Source: Thermoplasmatota archaeon (GTDB lineage: Archaea > Thermoplasmatota > Thermoplasmata > Thermoplasmatales > Thermoplasmataceae). Taken from it: DNA of 7,542 nt. Location of the stretch: NCBI GenBank assembly GCA_023379355.1, contig JAMCUD010000036.1, forward strand, positions 1 to 7,542. The letters are read 5' to 3'. Under the pieces are notes generated by a model. The model did not search any database. It was not told the origin of the DNA and was given only the letters and a program-made list of their open reading frames with translations. Made by a program: the position numbers and the translations under genes. Positions 1 through 6,080 of this stretch are shown in pieces (within the stretch, counting starts at the first letter, position 1; the number at the start of each line of letters is the position of its first letter).

Positions 1-503
1 ATCCTCTTTCCCAGATAAAGATCCATTCCAGACTCTGCTGCCATGTTCCGGAGCTCAGAAACAAGGCTTCCAGAATCACGGGGCGATAGGCGCCATAGTA
101 TGAAGACAATCCCGCCCTGCTTATTCGTGATCTTCAATCCGGGATACCTAGAAATGAAATCATTCCTTCTTGAAAATGCTGAATTGCAGTATTCAATGTA
201 TTTAGTGGCATCTACAAGATAGCGCGGTTCCTGGCCCCTCTTCATCAGCACAGCACCATGGAGTGCTATGATATTGTATCTATTTCCTAGAAATTCAGTT
301 ATTTCCAGAAGTGACCTGCCAGTGGCAATGTAAGTCTCATACCTTGCTGACACTGCATCCAGGAGCGAAACAAGCTCAGAATCTGGATAGGTTGTTTCTG
401 GGTCTGGAGACAGCTCAACCAGGGTGCCGTCGTAGTCTAGAAATACCAGGGCATCTCGAGGAAGCGACCTGATTGCAGTTTCAACATCAGTTCCCAGAGA
501 CAT
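1..503 (-). CDS. otsB: Trehalose-6-phosphate phosphatase, partial (C-terminus beyond left edge)
   Basis: Removes phosphate from trehalose 6-phosphate to give trehalose, the second step of the OtsA/OtsB pathway, in the cytoplasm. About 167 codons are visible and the frame is open to the window edge. HAD-superfamily motif I is FLDYDGTL (residues 21-28), with Asp23 the expected nucleophile and Asp25 the acid/base. IATGRS (59-64) fits the family's second motif and LHGA (81-84) the conserved His-Gly turn. The third HAD motif (Lys and GDD) must lie outside the window. The ATG at 501-503 is chosen because the HAD motif follows at the normal distance and a purine-rich GGAAGGT lies about 6 nt upstream. 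The gene overlaps the end of otsA by 17 nt, which suggests translational coupling in one operon. Family assignment is firm; substrate is inferred from motifs plus the otsA neighbour. Confidence 0.9.
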   Translation of the reverse strand, partial: MSLGTDVETAIRSLPRDALVFLDYDGTLVELSPDPETTYPDSELVSLLDAVSARYETYIATGRSLLEITEFLGNRYNIIALHGAVLMKRGQEPRYLVDATKYIEYCNSAFSRRNDFISRYPGLKITNKQGGIVFILWRLSPRDSGSLVSELRNMAAESGMDLYLGKR

Positions 504-1173
504 AATCCAACCTTCCCTTATGCATCAGCTCATCAGCTTTTTTCTCTATTGCATTGATCCACCAGTTGATGTCCCTTCTTCTTATGCTGGTCTTCATTGC
601 CTTAAGCCTCTGTAATGCCTCTTCAGGCCCCATTGAAAGTGCCCGGGCAAGTGCATGGGCCATGGCATCTATATCGTTTGGGTTTACAAGTATTGCCTGA
701 GGAAGGTTGAAAGCTGATCCTGCAAATTCGGACAGTATAAGGACGCCCTTTTGCGTGGCAGCAACAAATTCCTTGCTCACAAGATTCAGTCCATCCATGA
801 CGGGGGTAATCAGGGCAACATCTGCATTCCTGTAGTAGGACAGGAGTGCTCTTTCAGCTACCTTCCGGTACATGTAGATCACCGGCTGCCAGTTTATGTC
901 GCCCAGAATGCCGTTTATCCTTCCAACTTCCATCTCAATGTCCCGCCTCATTTTCTGGTACTCGAATACTGCTGTCCTGCTTGGCGTCACTATCATTATG
1001 TAGAGGAATTTTCCGCGTGACTGTGGATAGAGCTTGGTATACCGCTCCACCGCCAGTAGCCGGTTGATGAGGCCTTTGGTGTAATCTAGCCTGTCTATGG
1101 AGAATATTATCTTCCTTTCTGCTGGAGCGAACCTGGCCTGCTTTATCTGCGTATCATCAGAATAATGCTTGTA
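487..1173 (-). CDS. otsA: Trehalose-6-phosphate synthase, C-terminal half (downstream of frameshift)
   Basis: C-terminal nucleotide-sugar-binding half of a GT20 glycosyltransferase that makes trehalose 6-phosphate from a nucleotide-activated glucose and glucose 6-phosphate. Motifs run in family order: SIDRLDYTKGL near 1110-1075 (Arg and Lys contact the donor phosphates in E. coli OtsA), then TPVMDGLNLVSKEF (its Asp and Glu match the catalytic DGMNLVxKE segment; an Arg usual before that Asp is Met here). The frame is open from about 1230 but contains no ATG, GTG or TTG before the GTG at 1048-1050, which lies after the RLDYxKG motif. An independently started product would therefore lack a donor-binding motif. 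This half makes sense only joined to the upstream half in another frame. The stop at 487-489 lies inside the start of otsB. The left limit of homology, 1173, is the codon where the family-like reading resumes. Confidence 0.85.
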   Translation of the reverse strand, partial: YKHYSDDTQIKQARFAPAERKIIFSIDRLDYTKGLINRLLAVERYTKLYPQSRGKFLYIMIVTPSRTAVFEYQKMRRDIEMEVGRINGILGDINWQPVIYMYRKVAERALLSYYRNADVALITPVMDGLNLVSKEFVAATQKGVLILSEFAGSAFNLPQAILVNPNDIDAMAHALARALSMGPEEALQRLKAMKTSIRRRDINWWINAIEKKADELMHKGRLDYVSGN

Positions 1174-1856
1174 AACCCAAACGATATAGATGCAAGCGAG
1201 TAGGCAAATGTCATGTCGTCGACACTCATCTCAGGATCGGCAACCCTTTCACAGGATTCCCGGAAATTCTTCCTGTAAAGTTCCGTGTGGAATGTGATCA
1301 TGTTGCTTTGAAGGAGGCTACCAGCAATTTCCCTTGCCTGCGGCAATATGTTGAAGAATTCAGATGATACCCATGGAATGTGCCAGGTAAATATTATGAA
1401 GTTGCTGAATCCACTCTTTCTCAACATCCCGGGTACAAGTGTCAGCTGGTAGTCATGAACCCATACCAGTGATTCCGGATCAGACTTTCGGATGATAGTT
1501 TCAGCAAACTTCTGGTTCACTCTGCTGTATTGCTGAAAGGATCCCTCCGCGTACCTTATTCTTTCCCTGAAATAGTGGAAAAGCGGCCAAAGTGTCCCAT
1601 TGGAATATTCATCATAGAATCCATGTTTCTCTGCTCTGTCCAAAAATACACGGACAATCCGGTATCCCTCATATTCCTCCTCTTCATGGTCTCTGTCTGA
1701 ATTTCCGTCTCCCCAGCATATCCATGATCCTCCATGATTTTTCAGTGCCTGATGGAGAGCAGTTGCCACCCCGCCAACATTCACCCTGACAGTTTCCCTT
1801 CCGGCAACTTTCTCATGGCTGATAGGGCATCTGCTTGTGACAACTACCAGTTTCAT
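1143..1856 (-). CDS. otsA: Trehalose-6-phosphate synthase, N-terminal half (ends at frameshift)
   Basis: N-terminal, acceptor-binding half of the same GT20 enzyme. Visible motifs: VVVTSRCPIS with Arg9 (equivalent to E. coli OtsA Arg9), VGGVATAL (27-34), Tyr81 and Trp90 in NGTLWPLFHYF (86-96), VWVHDYQLTLVPGMLR (131-146) with the catalytic-region Asp135, HIPWVSSEFFNILP (159-172) and ITFHTELYRKNF (187-198). After about residue 228 the family pattern stops and a short unrelated tail runs to TGA/TAA-type termination at 1143. Joining this frame to the downstream one near 1173-1181 gives about 456 residues, a normal OtsA length. The ATG at 1856 begins the usual beta strand with no room for a longer N-terminus. 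A TATA-like box 25 nt upstream suggests a leaderless transcript, separate from the transporter gene that ends 36 nt before. Either a recent pseudogene or a sequencing error; the two halves are otherwise undamaged. Confidence 0.87.
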   Translation of the reverse strand: MKLVVVTSRCPISHEKVAGRETVRVNVGGVATALHQALKNHGGSWICWGDGNSDRDHEEEEYEGYRIVRVFLDRAEKHGFYDEYSNGTLWPLFHYFRERIRYAEGSFQQYSRVNQKFAETIIRKSDPESLVWVHDYQLTLVPGMLRKSGFSNFIIFTWHIPWVSSEFFNILPQAREIAGSLLQSNMITFHTELYRKNFRESCERVADPEMSVDDMTFAYSLASISFGFTSIILMIRR

Positions 1857-1876
1857 GCTTCAAAATTAGGTCATGA

Positions 1877-1885
1877 TATTAATAA
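1877..1885 (-). promoter_or_regulatory. TATA-like box for otsA-otsB
   Basis: Minus-strand TTATTAATA is centred about 25 nt upstream of the otsA ATG, the spacing expected between an archaeal TATA box and the transcription start. No Shine-Dalgarno-like sequence precedes that ATG, so a leaderless mRNA is the simplest reading. The box lies between the transporter stop (1893) and otsA. It is a short A/T-rich match, so chance is possible. Confidence 0.5.
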
Positions 1886-1892
1886 TGTTATA

Positions 1893-3389
1893 TTACGGCT
1901 CCTCAACCATCTCCTTGGGGCCATTTCTGCCCAGGACTTCCCGGGCCAAGAACACAAGAATACCTGCTGCTATGAATGACACAGCTGCTATGAGAAATAT
2001 ATATGAAAACGCCAGTGAGGAAGCCATTCTTGCATATACAGGTGAGGTTCCAATTTCGCCGACTACAAAAACTGCAGTGACTGACGACATAATGGAGCCA
2101 GCCACAGGAGCCCCAATGCTGCTTCCAACATTCCTGAAGGTACCGTTCATGGCAGTAGCAATACCCATGTTTTTAGGATCCACCGTAAGGACTATGAGGT
2201 TGATGAGTGACGCATTCATTATTGACAGGCCTCCTCCTGTGATGAATTCAAACACCAGCATCTGGGTATATGAGTGAAAGAAAGCCTCAAGCATAAATCC
2301 AATGGCAGCCATTACAGAACCAACAACGGCAAGCGGCTTGACACCTAACTTTCCGACAAGGTTTCCTGTGATGGGTGCGAATACAAGGGTGCCTATGGCA
2401 AAGGGAACGAGGGAAAGACCTGTGATAAGAATGGACTTTCCGTAGCCAGCGGGTACCGGCAGCTCAAACCTGTATGTCAAAGCCTGCATTGCAAGAAACA
2501 TACCCATTCCTGAAATGGACAACACAACATTGGCAACAAGAACATTCCTTTCTGAGAGCAGCCGCCCATCAATTATGGCATCTCCGCCGCGGCGGGAGTA
2601 GTACCTCTCATATACTGCAAGAGGGACTGCAAGGATTGCACCGGCAAGGAACAGTTCCATTGTTCCTGCGGCTTCCCATCCCCACGTAGGAGCTTCAGAA
2701 AGGGCAAAGACAAATATGGCAAGCACACTGGCAAGAAGGCCTGCACCAAAATAGTCTATCTTGACGTCAGGCCTCCTGTATCTGGATTCCCTCACTATTG
2801 CAATTGTGAGAATGGCAAGCAGTATGACTGCAGGGATTGCCGTATGATAGGTCATCCTCCAGCCAAAGTCATTGGAGACAAGAGATCCGAGCGGAAGACT
2901 AACAGCAAACCCTGCTCCAAACATTGCGCTTATGAAAGCCTGGGCCCTTGGGACCATCTCCCTTGGAAACTCCTCCCTGACAAGACTCATCCCCAGGGGC
3001 ATAATGGTTAGCCCTATTCCCTGGATTGCCCTTGATATGACCATGAACGAGAAGGTTGGAGAAAACCCTGTGACTGATACTGCAGCAGCATAAATGAGGA
3101 GAACCAAGGCAAGGATCTTTTTCTTCCCATAGATATCACCAAGCTTTCCCATTATTGGTGTGAAGGCCACCCCTCCAACCAGATAGGCTGAAAGAAGCAG
3201 GCTAACCTGAGCAGACGTGACCCCAAAATCATCGGCTATGGTGTGCAGGGAAGGGGTAAGCATGCCTTCTATATACATAACAACAAGGACAAGGCCGGCC
3301 AAGATCATCATGACCCTGCTGGCATATTTTGGATCAAATTCCCTGTTCTCGCTAACCTCTCTCTTTGAAAAATCAATTTCAACCGTCAT
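1893..3389 (-). CDS. DHA2-type (14-helix) major facilitator drug/proton antiporter
   Basis: Integral membrane protein of 498 residues, the usual size of the DHA2 branch of MFS exporters, which swap protons for drugs or other toxic compounds across the cytoplasmic membrane. A 24-residue charged N-terminus precedes helix 1 (about 25-45). Motif A is GKLGDIYGKKK (81-91) in the helix 2-3 loop. The motif B Arg is Arg120 in SRAIQGIG. The antiporter motif C region is GAGFAVSLPLGSLV (158-171), followed by FGWRMTY. Hydrophobic segments continue to about 482, consistent with 14 helices, and a short charged tail follows. The ATG overlaps the marR stop in ATGA, so the two genes are translationally coupled and probably share the promoter upstream of marR. 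The substrate cannot be read from sequence; the MarR partner suggests an inducible efflux pump for small, perhaps aromatic or lipophilic, molecules. Confidence 0.9.
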   Translation of the reverse strand: MTVEIDFSKREVSENREFDPKYASRVMMILAGLVLVVMYIEGMLTPSLHTIADDFGVTSAQVSLLLSAYLVGGVAFTPIMGKLGDIYGKKKILALVLLIYAAAVSVTGFSPTFSFMVISRAIQGIGLTIMPLGMSLVREEFPREMVPRAQAFISAMFGAGFAVSLPLGSLVSNDFGWRMTYHTAIPAVILLAILTIAIVRESRYRRPDVKIDYFGAGLLASVLAIFVFALSEAPTWGWEAAGTMELFLAGAILAVPLAVYERYYSRRGGDAIIDGRLLSERNVLVANVVLSISGMGMFLAMQALTYRFELPVPAGYGKSILITGLSLVPFAIGTLVFAPITGNLVGKLGVKPLAVVGSVMAAIGFMLEAFFHSYTQMLVFEFITGGGLSIMNASLINLIVLTVDPKNMGIATAMNGTFRNVGSSIGAPVAGSIMSSVTAVFVVGEIGTSPVYARMASSLAFSYIFLIAAVSFIAAGILVFLAREVLGRNGPKEMVEEP

Positions 3390-3850
3390 TTTTTCACCGT
3401 TTTCACAAGATCTCTTTTAAGAAATTCTGTTGCTCTTAACCCAATTGCATCCAGGAGCTGGATAAGTTCAGACCGGCAGGCAGGTTCAACTTCCTGCAAA
3501 CCGGCCAGAATTGTATTGCTCATTTCATCTTCCAGGGAGGATAAGAATTTGTGACCCGTATCCGTAACGTCAACAAGCGCAACGCGCCTGTCTCCTGAGA
3601 TATGAGTTCTCGCCACAAGCCCCATTTCCTCCAGGGTGTCTACTATGCCGGTTATAGTTGGCTTCTTGACATTTATGAAAAGAGCAAGATCTGATATCTT
3701 CTGCTTGCCATGCATATCAAGATATCTGAGGATGCCATACTGGTAGGCCATAAGGCCTCGCGCCCTTATCATATGAAGCTTAAGCATGATCATCTTGTCA
3801 GTGGTGCGTTGTATTCTGGCACTGAGTTCAGTCATGCTATCTGAAACCAT
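3386..3850 (-). CDS. MarR-family winged-helix transcriptional regulator
   Basis: Cytoplasmic DNA-binding repressor, expected to be a dimer that releases DNA when it binds a small ligand. The 154 residues match the compact MarR fold: N-terminal helix (about 8-30), winged helix-turn-helix with KISDLALFINVKKPTITGIVDTL spread over about 51-73, a wing around HISGDRRVALVDVTDTG (83-99) that contains the typical D-x-R-R-type turn (Asp87, Arg88, Arg89), and C-terminal dimerisation helices. The stop overlaps the start of the downstream efflux gene (ATGA), the classic marR-transporter arrangement. The ATG at 3850 lies 24 nt from a TATA-like box, which favours a leaderless start; a second Met at residue 6 (ATG ending at 3835) is a possible alternative. 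A perfect inverted repeat just upstream of the TATA box makes autoregulation likely. Confidence 0.9.
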   Translation of the reverse strand: MVSDSMTELSARIQRTTDKMIMLKLHMIRARGLMAYQYGILRYLDMHGKQKISDLALFINVKKPTITGIVDTLEEMGLVARTHISGDRRVALVDVTDTGHKFLSSLEDEMSNTILAGLQEVEPACRSELIQLLDAIGLRATEFLKRDLVKTVKK

Positions 3851-3870
3851 AACCAGTAATTAATTAGTAA

Positions 3871-3878
3871 TAAATAAA
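3871..3878 (-). promoter_or_regulatory. TATA-like box for marR-transporter operon
   Basis: The A/T-rich minus-strand TTATTTA segment is centred about 24 nt upstream of the marR ATG. It fits an archaeal TATA box driving a leaderless transcript that starts at or next to the ATG. It sits directly beside the inverted repeat at 3879-3896. Confidence 0.5.
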
Positions 3879-3896
3879 GGTTAGTGATAACTAACC
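3879..3896. promoter_or_regulatory. Candidate MarR operator (perfect 7-bp inverted repeat)
   Basis: GGTTAGT-GATA-ACTAACC is a perfect dyad with 7-bp arms and a 4-bp spacer. An 18-bp dyad is a typical size for a MarR dimer site. It abuts the upstream edge of the marR TATA-like box, where bound protein would block TBP/TFB. The structure is read directly; the binding partner is inferred from position. Confidence 0.6.
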
Positions 3897-3974
3897 AAAT
3901 TAAACTTGAGGCGAAATTTCGTGTCAATTTAGGGAGCGGTGAGAGGAATTAAGTATTAATTTTGCATAATAAAA

Positions 3975-4445
3975 TTGATAAGAACGATCCTGGACAGGAT
4001 AATATTCGTCTTTCCGACATTACTCTATGCTGCTAGTATATTTTCAAGAGCACTTGCTGGCAACGGTTTATTGTCGTCTGATGAGGATAAAAATTCCACG
4101 AGGAAAATAGAAGTCCAGTTTCTAATAGATGGGGCACTGCTGGGTGTAATTAATGGCTTTATCATAATATTTGGCATCGGGCAAACTGGCTACGGAATAC
4201 TGCTTTCCTTTGCAACTCTGGCAATAGCACTCCTTGGCATTTCATCTCTTTATTCCGGTTCATCTACATATGCAAGTCTTTTCATCATAGTCCTGAACGT
4301 TCTTCTCTTTGGCCAGTTCCTGGATCTTGCAACATTCTCATTCCCAGTATCTTTAGGTGTAATAATTGCCCTTGCCATTCTTCTGTTCGTATACCTGTCA
4401 AGGTTTGCAGACAGCGGAGATGAAGTCGCAGAAGCCAATCCATAA
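3975..4445 (+). CDS. Hypothetical small multi-pass membrane protein
   Basis: I do not recognise a family. The product is about 156 residues. An amphipathic or membrane-spanning N-terminal segment (about 5-28) precedes a polar loop with SSDEDKNSTRK (34-44), then four strongly hydrophobic segments at about 50-70, 74-93, 98-116 and 122-144, ending in an acidic tail (DSGDEVAEANP). Four or five transmembrane helices are likely, with no obvious catalytic or metal-binding motif. Lysine and arginine are scarce in the membrane part. The start is uncertain: the upstream in-frame stop is at 3957-3959, and the only usual initiation codon after it and before the hydrophobic region is TTG at 3975; no internal ATG offers an alternative and no clear ribosome binding site is present. 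It is the only plus-strand gene here and is divergent from marR, so it might share regulation with that operon. Protein-like composition over the whole frame supports a real gene. Confidence 0.7.
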   Translation: MIRTILDRIIFVFPTLLYAASIFSRALAGNGLLSSDEDKNSTRKIEVQFLIDGALLGVINGFIIIFGIGQTGYGILLSFATLAIALLGISSLYSGSSTYASLFIIVLNVLLFGQFLDLATFSFPVSLGVIIALAILLFVYLSRFADSGDEVAEANP

Positions 4446-4664
4446 GAAACTGTAGAAGCCTTTCGGAAGCTGGGAGCAGGAATCATTGTCTCATAACCTG
4501 GCTAATCTGAAGGGAAACTCGGCTGCGTAAATAGAAGAACGGAAATCATTGCAGCAAATTTACCAAGAAATAACTGCATGAAGAGCACATCCTTAGGATT
4601 TGTGGCCCTGCATAACTACCAACTATGATAAACACTTACTTGAAAAAGCCCATAAGAACGAAAT
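4446..4664. other. Intergenic region downstream of convergent plus-strand gene and 5S rRNA
   Basis: A 219-nt stretch between the end of the membrane-protein gene and the 3' end of 5S rRNA. No tRNA T-loop signature or strong hairpin was found. Two short open frames were noted: the plus frame continues in phase past the stop for 16 codons to TAA at 4494-4496, and a 25-codon minus frame with a hydrophobic middle runs 4579-4502. Neither has enough support to call a gene. Confidence 0.5.
4643..4647 (-). terminator. Possible T-tract terminator of 5S rRNA
   Basis: On the minus strand a run of five T lies about 18-22 nt past the predicted 3' end of 5S rRNA. Archaeal RNA polymerase can stop at short T tracts without a hairpin. 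A single run of five is weak evidence. Confidence 0.3.
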
Positions 4665-4783
4665 ATGACAGCGATTCGCATTTCCCATCCCCTCGCGGAA
4701 GATAGTACACGTGCGAAACGTAGCAGGCTTTACCGTCGGGTTCGGAATGAGACCGGGTGTGACCCTGCCACTATGGCCGTCAC
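4665..4783 (-). rRNA. rrf: 5S ribosomal RNA, isolated gene
   Basis: About 119 nt, with the structural RNA of the large ribosomal subunit recognisable on the minus strand. The 5' end GTGACGGC and the 3' end GCTGTCAT pair over 8 positions (allowing G-U) to close helix I. The conserved loop B/C portion ATTCCGAACCCGACGGTAAA and the archaeal arm around TACTATCTTCCGCGAGGGGA are in the expected order and spacing. Ends are set from helix I pairing and could be off by a few bases. No 23S or 16S sequence lies next to it: the neighbours are two protein genes, matching the unlinked rRNA genes known in Thermoplasma. A TATA-like box 26 nt upstream supports independent transcription. Confidence 0.93.
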
Positions 4784-4804
4784 GTACTCTGAATTCCAGA
4801 CAAT

Positions 4805-4813
4805 TATTTAATA
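4805..4813 (-). promoter_or_regulatory. TATA box of 5S rRNA
   Basis: Minus-strand TATTAAATA is centred 26 nt upstream of the predicted 5S 5' end, with an A-rich AAAAG immediately before it that could serve as the BRE. Placement is close to ideal for an archaeal promoter starting at the mature 5' end. It lies in the 66-nt gap after the transporter stop at 4850. Confidence 0.6.
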
Positions 4814-4849
4814 CTTTTCAGGCTATGCATACACACGATGAATACAGCC

Positions 4850-6022
4850 CTAGGACTCACCCGTTGAACCATCACTGTCCAGGGTTTTCTTCTTTCCTGA
4901 GAAATACGCAAGAAACAAAGGAAGGCTTGCGAATCCTGACAGGGTTGAGAGGATCCATAAAGTCAGGGGATTATCTGTAACGGAGAAGGCAGAGCCGCCA
5001 ACAACTGGACCTATGGCTCTTCCAATTGATAGCAGAGCATTGTATATACCCATGTTCTTCCCTATATTCTCCGGCTTAGAGGCATTGGCAACCATAGTCA
5101 CACTGGTCGGGAAAGCGAGGTCTTCCCCGAATGTCAGTATGATGGTGGATATGATAAAGCCAGCAAAGCCGCTGTCAAAAGCATAACTCAGGTATCCTGC
5201 AGAATAAAGCAGGGTGCCAAGGGAATATGAGACAAAATTCCCAATCCGCCTGGATGCCCGGAAGAGGAATGGCTGTGAAACGACAACTGTCAGTCCGTTT
5301 GTAAGATAAACAAATCCCAGTTGATAGTATGGTAGGTTTCTGATAATCCGAGCATAGTTAGAGAGTGTTACAGTTTCCTGTGCCTGAACCATGAAGAGCA
5401 TGAGCCCGACAACGGACAGCATAATGACCATCATGTTGCTCGTGCGAAAAGAGATAGTCCGATCCCTTTTCCTTTCAGGTTCCTCAAGGAGAAATGACAT
5501 TGCAAGTGAGATCAAGCTCATTGAGAGTCCAACAGCGAAGAGAAACCAGAATGGATAGTAGGAGAGAAGAAAGCCGCCGAGGGCAGGTCCAATCCCCCAT
5601 CCAATGTTGTTTCCTATTCGCAGAATTGAAAACCCTCTGAGTTTAACGTTGCTTGACAGGGATACGAGGGCATTGGTGGCCGGAGACTGGGCAGAATTTC
5701 CAAACATCAGAAGTACGAGTACTGGCGGAAATATAATCGGAGAAAGCAAGAATCCATGAAAAACTGCGGAAAAAAGGTAAACAGCGCAAAGCAGAGACAG
5801 GGAGAAAATTATTGTGACCCTATAGCCTATACGATCGGAAACGATTCCCCCATAGATTTGCATTATTCCTGAAACGGCTCCACCGGCTGCAAATATCACC
5901 CCTACCAGGATGAGTGAGATGTGAAGTGTAACATGCATGAAGATTGAGCTGTACACCCATATGGAGGAATAAGCAAGCCCCCTGAGTGTTGACACAACTG
6001 CTACAATCTCAACGTTTTTCAA
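4850..6022 (-). CDS. Major facilitator superfamily transporter (12 helices)
   Basis: A 390-residue integral membrane permease of the 12-helix MFS type. Motif A is GGIVSDRIGYR (58-68) in the helix 2-3 loop. RIGNNIGWGIGPALGG (135-150) corresponds to the helix 5 motif C pattern seen in exporters, and RAIGPVVGG (335-343) repeats the theme in the second half. A charged central loop EEPERKRDR (180-188) separates the two six-helix bundles, and the C-terminus is hydrophilic. The motif C-like sequence leans toward an efflux carrier, but the substrate is unknown. Start: an in-frame TAG lies 18 nt upstream, so TTG at 6020-6022 is the earliest possible start, and helix 1 begins within a few residues. A TATA-like box about 27 nt upstream suggests a leaderless or nearly leaderless mRNA. 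It follows trpS by 58 nt and is probably transcribed separately. No link to the DHA2 exporter beyond superfamily. Confidence 0.88.
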   Translation of the reverse strand: MKNVEIVAVVSTLRGLAYSSIWVYSSIFMHVTLHISLILVGVIFAAGGAVSGIMQIYGGIVSDRIGYRVTIIFSLSLLCAVYLFSAVFHGFLLSPIIFPPVLVLLMFGNSAQSPATNALVSLSSNVKLRGFSILRIGNNIGWGIGPALGGFLLSYYPFWFLFAVGLSMSLISLAMSFLLEEPERKRDRTISFRTSNMMVIMLSVVGLMLFMVQAQETVTLSNYARIIRNLPYYQLGFVYLTNGLTVVVSQPFLFRASRRIGNFVSYSLGTLLYSAGYLSYAFDSGFAGFIISTIILTFGEDLAFPTSVTMVANASKPENIGKNMGIYNALLSIGRAIGPVVGGSAFSVTDNPLTLWILSTLSGFASLPLFLAYFSGKKKTLDSDGSTGES

Positions 6023-6044
6023 GTTAGTGTTGAATGACTAGCTT
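6021..6044. promoter_or_regulatory. Imperfect inverted repeat over the transporter start (candidate operator)
   Basis: AAGTTAGT and ACTAGCTT form 8-bp arms with one mismatch and an 8-bp spacer, filling the space between the TATA-like box and the TTG start. A protein bound here would block transcription initiation. The left arm shares GTTAGTG with the marR-operon dyad at 3879-3896, but the spacing differs. Structure is read directly; function is inferred. Confidence 0.4.
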
Positions 6045-6045
6045 G

Positions 6046-6053
6046 TATTATTT
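6046..6053 (-). promoter_or_regulatory. TATA-like box for the 12-helix transporter
   Basis: Minus-strand AAATAATA is centred about 27 nt upstream of the TTG start, in the 58-nt gap after trpS. The position fits an archaeal promoter giving a leaderless transcript. The match is short and A/T-rich. Confidence 0.45.
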
Positions 6054-6080
6054 GCTTGCATGACAGCAATGGGGCGCAAA

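Larger units (their letters stand above)
3851..3974. other. Divergent intergenic region between marR and the plus-strand gene
   Basis: This 124-nt A/T-rich gap separates marR (leftward) from the membrane-protein gene (rightward). Besides the marR TATA box and the 18-bp dyad it holds two more perfect 10-bp palindromes: TAATTAATTA (3857-3866), between the TATA box and marR, and CGAAATTTCG (3912-3921), on the side of the plus-strand gene. A purine-rich stretch at 3931-3946 and an A/T-rich AAGTATTAAT at 3952-3961 are possible but weak promoter elements for the rightward gene. I see no coding frame of note. Confidence 0.55.

Noticed and set aside
751..1067. Plus-strand open frames opposite otsA
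   Set aside because: They overlap the conserved GT20 C-terminal half in antisense and show no protein-like motifs.
1165..1190. Programmed -1 ribosomal frameshift in otsA
   Set aside because: The zero-frame codons TTT GGG TTT do not form the canonical X XXY YYZ heptamer: slipping back one base would leave mismatched pairing in both sites. An indel in the run is simpler.
4250..4486. 78-codon minus-strand frame opposite the small membrane protein
   Set aside because: It is rich in Arg and Ser as expected from the complement of a hydrophobic gene; the plus-strand frame has clear membrane helices.
4446..4496. In-phase continuation of the membrane protein past its stop (16 codons, including FRKLGAGIIVS)
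   Set aside because: It looks mildly protein-like but is too short to separate from chance, and no recoding signal is seen at the TAA.
4446..4664. A tRNA gene near 5S rRNA
   Set aside because: No GTTCGANTC-type T-loop or matching acceptor stem was found on either strand.
4711..4980. 89-codon plus-strand frame across 5S rRNA and the transporter 3' end
   Set aside because: It runs antisense through a structural RNA and a transmembrane gene, with no family resemblance.
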